DNA of 64,000 bases from Lichenibacterium dinghuense (GTDB lineage Bacteria > Pseudomonadota > Alphaproteobacteria > Rhizobiales > Beijerinckiaceae). A model generated the notes under the pieces. That model did not search any database, was not told the origin of the DNA, and saw nothing but the letters and a program-made list of their open reading frames with translations. Shown here one piece after another: positions 40,094-47,502 of this stretch. Both the position numbers and the translations under genes were made by a program. Location: the NCBI RefSeq assembly GCF_021730615.1, contig NZ_JAJLMN010000001.1:5609501-5673500 (forward strand), written 5' to 3'. Each line of letters starts with the position of its first letter. Position 1 is the first letter of the stretch.

Positions 40094-40528
40094 ATGCTCG
40101 ACCGCCCCACCGCCGCCGACGCGACCCTGGACGGGCCGGCCGAGCGCGTCTCCCCGCGATGGCCCCTCGCCTTCGTCGGTCTGGCGGGCCTGCTCGGCGC
40201 CGGGGGGGTGGCGGTGGGCGCGGCGGGCGCGCATGTGGGCGGGGGCGACCTCGCCCGCACCTCGTCGGAGTTCCTGATGGTCCACGCCGCGGCCGTCCTG
40301 GGCGGGGCCGCCGCGGGTCTGGCGCTGCTGCGTTCTTCGGTTCTGCTGATCGCGGCGCTCGGCCTGCTCACGGTCGGCGCGGCGCTGTTCGGCGGCGAGC
40401 TGGCCGTCGCGGCCCTCCTCGACTGGCGTCCCCTGCCCCTCGCGGCGCCGACGGGCGGCCTCTGCCTCATCGCGGGCTGGCTGTGCCTGGCCGTCGCGGG
40501 CGCCGCCGCGGCGGGCGGACGCCGGTGA
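40094..40528 (+). CDS. DUF423-family small membrane protein
   Basis: A 144-residue inner-membrane protein with four predicted membrane segments. The start of the second quarter (GAAGAHVGG ... SEFLMVHAAAVL) matches the DUF423/YgdD pattern of a glycine-rich first helix, a short hydrophilic turn and a conserved His in the second helix. Function is unknown in this family. It lies 11 bases after the fasciclin gene and is probably co-transcribed with it and the following sigma factor. Confidence 0.78.
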   Translation: MLDRPTAADATLDGPAERVSPRWPLAFVGLAGLLGAGGVAVGAAGAHVGGGDLARTSSEFLMVHAAAVLGGAAAGLALLRSSVLLIAALGLLTVGAALFGGELAVAALLDWRPLPLAAPTGGLCLIAGWLCLAVAGAAAAGGRR

Positions 40529-40676
40529 GGCGGGCCTTCCGGGTCGCGGAGCGGTGAGCGGGGCGTCGCTCGATCCCGAGCCGGAGCCGTCGGGGTTGGA
40601 ACGCCCGGCGCGGCGGGACATCATCCCGGAGGCGGGCCGACCGATTCTCGGTGCCCTCCGCCGGGGTGGGGGTCAG

Positions 40677-41225
40677 ATGCTGAACAACAGGCCTGACCTG
40701 GTCGACCTCATGAGCCGGGTCGCGACGCGCGATCGGGAAGCGTTCGAGGATCTGTACCGGGCCACCAGCGCCAAGCTCTACGGCGTGGTGGTCGGCATCC
40801 TGGTGCGGCGCAGCCTCGCCGACGAAGCCCTGCAGGACGTCTACGCCCGGATCTGGGAGCGGGCCGGCGATTTCGATCCCGCCAAGGGATCGCCGATCGC
40901 CTGGATGGCCGCCATCGCGCGCAACCGGGCGCTCGACGACCTCCGGCGCGCGAGGGCGGCCCCGGTCGCCGCGCTGCCCGACGGGTTCGACGTGGCCTCG
41001 GAGGGCGGCAGCGCCCTCGACGGCCTGGAGAAGACCGACGGCCTGCGGGCGCTGATCGCCTGCCTCGACCGCCTCGACGGCGAGAAGCGCGAAGCCGTGC
41101 TCCTCGCCTACTACCGCGGCTGCAGCCGGGAAGCGCTGTCGCAGCGCTTCGGCCGCCCCGTCCCCACGATCAAGACCTGGCTCCACCGCAGCCTGCTCCA
41201 ACTGAGACTCTGTTTGAGCCGATGA
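40677..41225 (+). CDS. ECF sigma factor (SigK-like, paired with RskA-type anti-sigma)
   Basis: A 182-residue extracytoplasmic-function sigma factor. Region 2 (RDREAFEDLYRATSAKLYGV, EALQDVYARIWERAGDFD) and region 4 (REAVLLAYYRGCSREALSQRF, VPTIKTWLHRSLLQL) are clear. ATG 40677 follows a GGTGGGGGT stretch and gives the usual ECF length; the frame is open back to a GTG at 40554. The stop overlaps the anti-sigma start by four bases, so the two are made in step. It probably controls the fasciclin gene upstream. Confidence 0.92.
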   Translation: MLNNRPDLVDLMSRVATRDREAFEDLYRATSAKLYGVVVGILVRRSLADEALQDVYARIWERAGDFDPAKGSPIAWMAAIARNRALDDLRRARAAPVAALPDGFDVASEGGSALDGLEKTDGLRALIACLDRLDGEKREAVLLAYYRGCSREALSQRFGRPVPTIKTWLHRSLLQLRLCLSR

Positions 41226-41944
41226 GTGACCCCGAAGACCCGGACATGCTCGCCGCCGAATACGTCCTCGGGACGTTGGACGGGGCGGAGCGCGAAGCGG
41301 TCGCGGCGCGGCTCGGCGCCGACGACGGGCTGGCGCTCGCGGTGCGGGCCTGGGAGGATCGGTTGTCCCCCCTCGTCGGCGCTGTCCCCGAGGTCGAGCC
41401 GCCCGCCGGGGCCTATGCGGCGATAGCGTCGCGGCTGTTCGGGTCGCCGGACGGGGCATCCGTCCCCGCGCCGGATCCGGCGATCGTCGTGCTGCGCCGG
41501 CGCGTCCGGCGCTGGCAGGGGGCGGCGGCCGGATTCGCGCTGCTGGCGGCCGCGATGCTCGGCTGGATCGCCCTACGCGAGGCCGCACCCGGCTACGCCC
41601 CCGCACGGTTCGCCGCCGTCCTGCAGCGGGACGCGGGCGCGCCCGCAATGCTGGTCGACGTCGATGTCGCGGCCCGGCGCCTTACCGTCCGCCCCCTCGC
41701 GGCCGCGGCCCCGGCCGGCCGGTCCTACGAGCTTTGGATCATCGATCCGTCGCTCGGCGCTCCGCGCTCGCTGGGTGTCCTGCCGGCCCACGGAGAGGCG
41801 CGGGATTCGCTGAAGGCGTTCGACGCCGCGGTGATCACCGGCGCCACCTACGCGGTCACCGTGGAGGCTCCCGGCGGCTCCCCGACGGGGCAACCCACCA
41901 CCTCGCCGGTGCTGAGCGGCCGGCTCACGCCCTTCGGGTCCTGA
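41222..41944 (+). CDS. RskA-family transmembrane anti-sigma factor
   Basis: A 240-residue anti-sigma factor. The N-terminal 80 residues carry the sigma-binding zinc-less anti-sigma fold (AAEYVLGTLDGAEREAVAARL). One membrane segment lies near residues 100-118, and the C-terminal RskA domain is outside (YELWIIDPSLGAPRSLGVLPA, ITGATYAVTVEAPGGSPTGQPT). It should hold the co-encoded ECF sigma factor at the membrane until proteolysis releases it. Confidence 0.93.
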   Translation: MSDPEDPDMLAAEYVLGTLDGAEREAVAARLGADDGLALAVRAWEDRLSPLVGAVPEVEPPAGAYAAIASRLFGSPDGASVPAPDPAIVVLRRRVRRWQGAAAGFALLAAAMLGWIALREAAPGYAPARFAAVLQRDAGAPAMLVDVDVAARRLTVRPLAAAAPAGRSYELWIIDPSLGAPRSLGVLPAHGEARDSLKAFDAAVITGATYAVTVEAPGGSPTGQPTTSPVLSGRLTPFGS

Positions 41945-41969
41945 CGGGTTGATTTCGCCTCCGAACCAT

Positions 41970-42036
41970 CCAATATCCGGCCCGACGCAGACACCTTCTG
42001 CCTCGGGCTTCGACACCGCGACCGGCCAATATCCGG
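41970..42036 (+). repeat. Two direct copies of CCAATATCCGG upstream of the second sigma gene
   Basis: The 11-mer occurs exactly at 41970-41980 and 42026-42036, with starts 56 bases apart, in the 170-base gap between the anti-sigma gene and the next sigma gene. The second copy is flanked by CCGG on both sides. The spacing is close to five helical turns, so they could be operator half-sites. No known regulator is assigned. Confidence 0.45.
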
Positions 42037-42114
42037 CGGCGGCCGGAGCCGGTTCCCGGTGACGACGACGTCCCGGGCGGTGCCTTCGTTCCAGCGTCAT
42101 CGAGGAAGATCGTC

Positions 42115-42732
42115 ATGAGCACGCCTACCGGAGGGGACCAGCCCGGCGCAGCCGTGGCCTTGTCCGCTGAAGCGGCGGCCAAGCGGCTCAAGGACGAGAT
42201 GCTCGGCACGATCCCGAGCCTGCGCGCCTTCGCGTTCTCGCTGTGCGGCAACGGCGACCGTGCCGACGATCTCGTGCAGGAGACGCTGATGAAGGCCTGG
42301 ATCAACCAGAACTCCTTCACGCATGGCACGAGCATGTCGGCCTGGCTGTTCACGATCCTGCGCAACGTCTTTTATTCCGAGTACCGGAAGCGGCGCCGCG
42401 AGGTCGAGGACGCCGAGGGCACGATGGCGGCCCGCCTCGTGTCGGTTCCGGAGCAGAACGGCCACATGGACCTGCAGGACCTGCGCAGCGCCCTGGCCAA
42501 GCTGCCGCCCGAGCAGCGCGAGGCGCTGATCCTGGTAGGGGGCTCGGGCTTCGCCTACGAGGAGGCCGCCCAGATCTGCGGCTGCGCGCTCGGCACGCTG
42601 AAGAGCCGTGTGAACCGCGCCCGCACCGCGATCGCCAATCTCATGGCGATCGAGTCCACGGGTGACGTCGGCCGGCCCGAATGGCACGCCATGGGCGACC
42701 TCGGCAGCATCATGATGTGGGAACGGAACTAG
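42115..42732 (+). CDS. ECF sigma factor, EcfG-like
   Basis: A 205-residue sigma factor resembling the EcfG general-stress group of alphaproteobacteria. Region 2 reads IPSLRAFAFSLCGNGDRADDLVQETLMKAW with the following HGTSMSAWLFTILRN, and region 4 reads LPPEQREALILVGGSGFAYEEAAQICGCALGTLKSRV. No phyR or nepR genes are in the window, so this may be an extra EcfG paralogue. Its TAG stop (42730-42732) lies inside the 4-base target duplication of the IS element that follows, so the protein itself is intact but anything once downstream in the transcript is separated. Confidence 0.9.
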   Translation: MSTPTGGDQPGAAVALSAEAAAKRLKDEMLGTIPSLRAFAFSLCGNGDRADDLVQETLMKAWINQNSFTHGTSMSAWLFTILRNVFYSEYRKRRREVEDAEGTMAARLVSVPEQNGHMDLQDLRSALAKLPPEQREALILVGGSGFAYEEAAQICGCALGTLKSRVNRARTAIANLMAIESTGDVGRPEWHAMGDLGSIMMWERN

Positions 42733-43508
42733 GCGGTGTGGACGAATTTGACCAAGCACAGTCCTGCGGCGAAAGCGACGATGGATCGGAAGTTTCTTGC
42801 GGTCTTCTCGCATCGGAGGGCGACGCGCTTGAAGCGCTTCAGCCGACCGATGCCCTGCTCGATGCGGGCCCGGGCCTTGTAAAGGGTGCGAGCGAAGAAG
42901 GCCGGCTTGTTCTTCTCGTTCGCTTTGTGGGGGATCACAGGGGCGATACCGCGCGTCCTCGCGGCGTCTCGGTTGGCTTTGCTGGCATAGCCCTTGTCGC
43001 AGATCACGGCACGGGGCTGAAGATCGGGGCCGATGTCGAGCAGGGTTTCGAAGTGTCGCCCGTCGGAAGCTTCACCGCCGGTCAGATCAAAGGCGATGAT
43101 GTCGCCGGAAGCGTCGGACTTGGCATGGATCTTCGTGGTGAAGCCGCCGCGAGAGCGACCGAGGGCTTGTCCGTGCTGCCCCTTTGCGCCGGCTGCCGAC
43201 ACATGGGCGCGCACGATAGTCGAGTCGAACATCTGAACGAGATGAGCGGTGTCGCTCATCGACGCGAGCGTGTCGAAGAAGGCTTCGAACACGCCGGCCT
43301 GGCTTAACCGATCAAACCGCTTCCACACGCTGTTCCACAAACCGAAGCGCTCGGGCAAAGCGCGCCAGCGAACATTTTCGACGCTGAAAAAATGAAGCGC
43401 TTCAAGAAAAAGCCGATCATCTGTTGCCTTCCGTCCCCGCCGGGGAAGGCAGGCGCGGAACACCGCGAGTGTATGCGTCCAGTCTTGCTCCGTCATTCGC
43501 GTCGACAT
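42729..43508 (-). CDS. IS5-family transposase
   Basis: A 259-residue DDE transposase from ATG 43508 (MSTRMTEQDW). The catalytic triad is visible: Asp95 (QMFDSTIVRAH), Asp171 (ICDKGYASKANR) and Glu217 (ARIEQGIGRLKRFKR). It is one continuous frame, unlike many IS427-type relatives that need frameshifting. The stop codon TAG (42729-42731) lies in the flanking CTAG duplication rather than in the element, so the insertion site supplied it. The reading frame is complete, so recent activity is plausible. Confidence 0.93.
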   Translation of the reverse strand: MSTRMTEQDWTHTLAVFRACLPRRGRKATDDRLFLEALHFFSVENVRWRALPERFGLWNSVWKRFDRLSQAGVFEAFFDTLASMSDTAHLVQMFDSTIVRAHVSAAGAKGQHGQALGRSRGGFTTKIHAKSDASGDIIAFDLTGGEASDGRHFETLLDIGPDLQPRAVICDKGYASKANRDAARTRGIAPVIPHKANEKNKPAFFARTLYKARARIEQGIGRLKRFKRVALRCEKTARNFRSIVAFAAGLCLVKFVHTA

Positions 43509-43605
43509 CGATCTCACCCCCCGAATGCCTCGGGGCATGAGAATCAGACCTGAGCCAGCAAGGGAATCCCCAAAAGCGTTGCTGCTCTAAATTCGTCCAC
43601 ACGGC
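42733..43605 (-). mobile_element. IS5-family insertion sequence, complete
   Basis: An 873-base element bounded by imperfect terminal inverted repeats: left GCGGTGTGGACGAATTT and right (complement) GCCGTGTGGACGAATTT, differing at one base. It is flanked on both sides by CTAG (42729-42732 and 43606-43609), a target duplication typical of the IS427 group of IS5. One transposase gene fills it on the minus strand. Removing the element and one CTAG restores an uninterrupted sequence across the sigma-factor stop codon. Confidence 0.92.
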
Positions 43606-43609
43606 CTAG

Positions 43610-44077
43610 GCTCTCGTCCGGCCCGATAACGTTCGGCGCATCGGTCGAGCGACGATCAGCACGTCGGTGACCGTCACTGCCCTCGCGAGCCCTGACGGTT
43701 GGCAGGTCTCGGCAGCGACTGCGGTGACGATGCGTCATCTCGTCTGACGGCAGCCGTCCGTCGGCCTGACGTCGCGACCCGAATCGTCCAACTCAGCCCG
43801 ACATCGTCGCCCGAGGATGGCCGACATGCGCCGCGCGAGCCCGCGGCGAGGCATCCCGCGATGCCGTGGCACGCGTTCCGAGAGATCGGCAGGCCCCCGG
43901 CGCTCGACCAACCTCATCCATCGTATCTCGCTCGGCTCATGATCGGGGCCGCGCAACAGGACGCCACGTCGAGACGATCTCGATGATCCCCATCGACCTG
44001 GCCGCCGTCTCGAAACCGAGAAGGGTCGGACAGGGCGTGCGGCCGTTGCCGGACGAGAGGTCGCGACAAACGGGGAA
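43610..44077. other. Gap between IS element and porin, no gene seen
   Basis: About 470 bases with no frame that looks coding. The open frames are Arg/Ser-rich and unrelated to any family I know. It is the former downstream flank of the EcfG-like gene and the 3' flank of the porin gene. Confidence 0.6.
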
Positions 44078-44101
44078 AGCCCGGCGATCGCTCGCCGGGC
44101 T
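44078..44101 (-). terminator. Terminator hairpin after the porin gene
   Basis: A perfect 10-base inverted repeat (44078-44087 and 44092-44101) with a four-base loop lies 25 bases past the porin stop. On the minus strand it is followed by TTT. It fits a rho-independent terminator for a highly expressed gene. Confidence 0.75.
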
Positions 44102-44126
44102 CCTTTGTCTGACAGACCCGATGGTC

Positions 44127-45626
44127 TCAGAAGTCGCGCTCGATGCGGAGGCGAGCCTCGAAGGAGTCGGGGTTCTTGCTCACACCGATCGGCAGGGCCG
44201 AAGCGGCCTGACCGGGGTTGTGGGCGAGGGTCTGGTCGAGGTGGGCGTAGTCGAACTCCAGACCGATCTCGAGGTTCTTCACGGGATCGTACAGGAACTG
44301 GTTGCCGATGCGGTACTCGCTGGAGTTGCCGATACCACCCTGCGTCCAGTCGATGTTGCGGGCGCGGCCGTAGTTCGTCTGGATGTAGGAGCCGAACAGC
44401 ACGTCGTGGAAGGTCGCCGTGAAGTAGTGGTTGATGGCAGCCATCACCGAGAAGCCCTCGCCGAGCTGCAGGTTGTAGTTGCCGATGGCGTTTCCGGGGA
44501 TGGCGATCGCGATGGCGTCGTGATCGATGTGCTGGAAGCCGCCCAGGTTGCGCGAGCTGAAGCCGGCGTTCGCGTAGCCGACGGAGTCGATGTAGGAGTA
44601 AGCGCCCTGCTCGTAGGCACCTTCGATCCACAGGTCGTCGCCCGCCGCGAGCATCGGCAGCTTCAGCTGGATGCCGCCCTGAACCGCGAAGCCGTCGGCA
44701 TCCTTGTGGGTGAGGCCGGAGTTCACGCCGAAGGTCGCGGCCGAGATCGTGTTGACCTGATGGTAGGCAGCCGACAGCTGAGCAGCGCCCCACGCCTGAT
44801 CGATGCGCAGGTTGCCGACGAGGTCGGGGATCGTCTCGCCGCCGTACTGTGCGCCGGCAAACACCGTGGGGTTCACGACCGAGTTATCGGCGCTGCCGAT
44901 ACCCACGCCGCCGAGGGAGTTCAGGTTACGGCCGTTGTGGTCTTCGAGCGAGAAGGTGGCCGAGAAGCCGCCCGCGCCGTTGTAGGTGTAGGCGAGGAGG
45001 TTCTGGCTCAGATCGGAGTTGGCGATGCCTTCGTAGTTGTAGTTGTCGGCGTAGAAGTCGAAGAACGACTGGAGGCGACCCGCCGAGATGCCGGCAAAGG
45101 TGATGAAGCCCTTGTCGAGATAGGCGTTGTTGTTGCCCTGGTTGGCAAAGGTGTTGGCGCCACCGGCCGAGCCACCGCCCGAGTACACGCCCTGGAGGCG
45201 GTCGATCTGGTAGCGGACGTAGGCGCGCAGCGTGCCGTAGGCGGTCTGCGTGCGGGTGTCGACCGCGATGCGGCCACGGGCGAAGAAGCCAGAAGCGTCC
45301 TCGTTGCGACCCGGGATGACGGTGCCCGGGCCGGCAACGGCGCGGTTGCCGAAGTTGAGCGCGGCGCCGGTGGCCTGGAGCGGAGCGGCCGACGGGAAGA
45401 ACTGGCGAGACTGGTTGATGAACGCCGCCTCGACGCGGACCAGGCCGCCGACCTGGATGCAGGTGTCGGTACCGGGGATGTAGAAGAAGCCGACGCCGGT
45501 CCAGTCGCAGACGCGGACGTAGTCGACAGGCGCAGCCTTCCGGACGGGAAGATCGGCAGCCTGGGCGCTGACGGTGGCAGCGATCGCGGCCGCCGAACCG
45601 AGAAGAAGGCTCTTACCGAGCTTCAT
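44127..45626 (-). CDS. Outer-membrane porin (rhizobial Omp2-like)
   Basis: A 499-residue trimeric-porin-type protein for diffusion of small hydrophilic solutes. The signal peptide (MKLGKSLLLGSAAAIAATVSAQA) is followed by ADLPVRKAAP and the family N-terminus VRVCDWTGVGFFYIPGTDTC with two cysteines. Alternating beta-strand patterns run to the end, which terminates in Phe as expected for barrel assembly. ATG 45626 has a perfect GGAGG ribosome-binding sequence; a frame extension to 45653 is ignored. Codon use looks strongly biased, with repeated GGC, AAC and TAC, consistent with high expression. Confidence 0.95.
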   Translation of the reverse strand: MKLGKSLLLGSAAAIAATVSAQAADLPVRKAAPVDYVRVCDWTGVGFFYIPGTDTCIQVGGLVRVEAAFINQSRQFFPSAAPLQATGAALNFGNRAVAGPGTVIPGRNEDASGFFARGRIAVDTRTQTAYGTLRAYVRYQIDRLQGVYSGGGSAGGANTFANQGNNNAYLDKGFITFAGISAGRLQSFFDFYADNYNYEGIANSDLSQNLLAYTYNGAGGFSATFSLEDHNGRNLNSLGGVGIGSADNSVVNPTVFAGAQYGGETIPDLVGNLRIDQAWGAAQLSAAYHQVNTISAATFGVNSGLTHKDADGFAVQGGIQLKLPMLAAGDDLWIEGAYEQGAYSYIDSVGYANAGFSSRNLGGFQHIDHDAIAIAIPGNAIGNYNLQLGEGFSVMAAINHYFTATFHDVLFGSYIQTNYGRARNIDWTQGGIGNSSEYRIGNQFLYDPVKNLEIGLEFDYAHLDQTLAHNPGQAASALPIGVSKNPDSFEARLRIERDF

Positions 45627-46247
45627 CGTCAAACCTCCAAAATGTTGACCCAACGGGAATGGTGTTGCTTCTTGAGCCGCAGCACTTTCGAGATTTGACC
45701 GTCTCCAAAGTCGCGTCGAACCTTTAGCGCCCCTTGCTCCCCGACTTCGGGCTCGATGAAACCGCCATTTGTACCGCTACCCATTCTGGAGCGACCGGCG
45801 TTGAGCATCGAGCCTTCGAATGCGTGGGGCGTTTCCCCTCCGCCCAGCCAACATACGCGGTGGCGCAGATTCGACAATTGTTAGAATGATCCCGGACCCC
45901 TTCCCGCCGCCTTTGGGACCGCGATGTGACATTCCCGCAACGATTGTTTCCGGCCCAGAAGAGAGGAGCCCGGCCGCCGGGAGGTCTCGGCCTTGCTCAA
46001 CAAAAGCCCAAGTCGGGCCTGCACGGCGCCACAGGCCGGCGTGCGCCTCCCCACACGCGCTCGACGCCGCGCTCGGGTGAGCCGGACCTGCGCCGGACGG
46101 CCGTGCGGCGCGACTTCGGCGCGGATTGCTGAACGGCACCGCGCCGGGGCCGTAACCTTCTCTCCGGCCGCGGTTCACGCCGGGACGGAGGTGTTCCTCA
46201 CCGCCTCCACGCCCTGCTCCAGCTTTCGCCCAAATCGCAGAGCATTC
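45627..46247. other. Long divergent gap between porin and tRNA-Ser
   Basis: About 620 bases with no convincing gene on either strand. It should contain the porin promoter and leader, but I cannot place a promoter with confidence. The stretch near 45870-45890 (GACAATTGTTAGAATG) is the most AT-rich. A small RNA or a silent regulatory region cannot be excluded. Confidence 0.5.
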
Positions 46248-46276
46248 TTGCATTATCGAACGGCGTGGGGCATAGC
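46248..46276 (+). promoter_or_regulatory. Candidate promoter for tRNA-Ser
   Basis: TTGCAT (46248-46253), a 17-base spacer and CATAGC (46271-46276). The -35 is good and the -10 is weak, and the placement about 50 bases before the tRNA is as expected. Confidence 0.4.
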
Positions 46277-46325
46277 TTGCCTCGCTCCAGCGAGCGGATG
46301 CGAGTTGCCCGGTTTCGGGCACGAC

Positions 46326-46419
46326 GGAGATGTGGCCGAGAGGCTGAAGGCGGCGGTTTGCTAAACCGTTATAGGGTTGTAAAGCCCTATCGAGGGTTCG
46401 AATCCCTCCGTCTCCGCCA
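46326..46419 (+). tRNA. tRNA-Ser (anticodon GCT)
   Basis: A 94-base tRNA with encoded CCA (46417-46419). The acceptor stem GGAGATG pairs with CGTCTCC, with one G-U pair. The D-arm region GTGGCCGAGAGGCTGAAGGC is typical of serine tRNAs, the anticodon loop TTTGCTAAAC carries GCT at 46360-46362, a long variable arm (ATAGGGTTGTAAAGCCCTAT) follows, and the T-arm reads GAGGGTTCGAATCCCTC. The long variable arm and anticodon together identify Ser for AGC/AGU codons. Confidence 0.98.
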
Positions 46420-46453
46420 TCGTCGCCGTTCTTCGCTGAAGAGTGACAGGGTG

Positions 46454-47020
46454 ATGATGGTCAGGGTGAATTATCTCGGGGTCGTCGGGGCTCTCGGTCT
46501 GGGTGCCCTCGGGTTGGGCCAGGCCGCGGCGGCCGAAGATCCGGCGGGCTACTGGGCGACCGAGAAGAACGAGTCGCAGATCCACATCACGCATTGCGGC
46601 GACAAGCTCTGCGGCAACATCTTCTGGATGAAGGAGCCCACGGACGCCAAGGGCTCCATGCGGCTCGACAAGGAGAACGAGGACGAGGCCAAGCGCAAGC
46701 GGACCCTCCTCGGCCTGCAGCTCATCAGCATGAAGCCCGAAGACGACTACTGGAAGGGCACGGTCTACAATCCTCAGAACGGCAAGACCTACGACGCGAC
46801 GCTGAAGATCCTCAGCCACAGTCAGGTCGAGCTGAAGGGCTGCGTGGCCTACATCCTCTGCGGCGGCCAGAAGTGGACGCGCGAGGAAGCCAAGACGACC
46901 AACACGGCCGACTCCGGCGTGGCGAAGCCCTCCGCGGCTCATCCCGATGCCACCCATCCCGCGGCGACCCCGGCGTCCCACAAGGCGCCTGCGGCTGGAG
47001 CCCCGACCACCGCCGAATGA
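46454..47020 (+). CDS. Exported DUF2147-family protein
   Basis: A 188-residue secreted protein of unknown function. After a signal peptide (ending AAAAEDPAG), the DUF2147 domain shows GYWATEKNESQIHITHCG, DKLCGNIFWMKEP, WKGTVYNPQNGKTYDATL and a C-terminal GGQKWTRE. The last 45 residues are a Pro/Ala/His/Thr-rich tail beyond the domain. ATG 46454 is used, with another ATG following. The gene begins 34 bases after tRNA-Ser and overlaps the next small gene by four bases. Confidence 0.9.
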   Translation: MMVRVNYLGVVGALGLGALGLGQAAAAEDPAGYWATEKNESQIHITHCGDKLCGNIFWMKEPTDAKGSMRLDKENEDEAKRKRTLLGLQLISMKPEDDYWKGTVYNPQNGKTYDATLKILSHSQVELKGCVAYILCGGQKWTREEAKTTNTADSGVAKPSAAHPDATHPAATPASHKAPAAGAPTTAE

Positions 47021-47322
47021 TGACGAGCCGAAAGACCCGCGCCGTTTCCGGGTGCCGAGCCGTGATCGCCGCGGCCCTGCTCCTCGGCTCGGGGTGGCAG
47101 GCCTCGGCCGCGCCCCCCGCCCCTTCATCGTCGCATCCAGCGGCGGTCAAGGCGCCCGATCAGCCGTCGCAGCACACCTCCGAAACTGATCCCACCCCGC
47201 GGAGCGCGGTCGCGCGGGCCCGCATGTTGGAATGCGGGCATCAGTGGAGCAGTCTGAAGCGGGCCGGGACCGCGTCCGGCACGTGGAAGGATTTCTCGCG
47301 CGGTTGCCTCGCCCAACGTTGA
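47017..47322 (+). CDS. Small secreted hypothetical protein
   Basis: 101 residues: a signal peptide (ending QASAAPPAP), a short Ser/Pro/His-rich linker and a C-terminal 35-residue module with CGHQWSSLKRAGTASGTWKDF then SRGCL. The two cysteines in this module recall PsiF-like small periplasmic proteins, but I cannot assign it. It overlaps the DUF2147 gene as ATGA and probably shares its transcript. Confidence 0.7.
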   Translation: MMTSRKTRAVSGCRAVIAAALLLGSGWQASAAPPAPSSSHPAAVKAPDQPSQHTSETDPTPRSAVARARMLECGHQWSSLKRAGTASGTWKDFSRGCLAQR

Positions 47323-47463
47323 TGGACTTGGCCGAGCTGTCGTGATCCGATCTCGGCACGGCGCGGGTTCGCTTGTGGTCCGCGCCCTATTCCATCGAGC
47401 CGTGCCGTGGTCCTGGGGGTCTTCGCGCCGATGCGGCGCGATCCAGATCGCTCGACCTGAAAC

Positions 47464-47495
47464 GAGAGCCCGAGGCGTGTCGCCATCGGGCTCTC
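47464..47495 (-). terminator. Terminator hairpin after gatB
   Basis: A 10-base perfect inverted repeat (47464-47473 and 47486-47495), extended inward by a GGCG/CGCC stem. It lies just after the gatB stop on the minus strand and is followed there by CGTTTC, a short T-tract. Confidence 0.6.
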
Positions 47496-47502
47496 TGCCG
47501 TT

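Noticed and set aside
42115-42732. EcfG-like sigma factor as a pseudogene cut by the IS element
   Set aside because: The stop codon lies in the target duplication and is also present in the reconstructed pre-insertion sequence, so the coding sequence is full length.
46326-46419. tRNA-Ser as an integration site for an island
   Set aside because: No integrase, no repeated 3' tRNA fragment and no change in gene character on either side.
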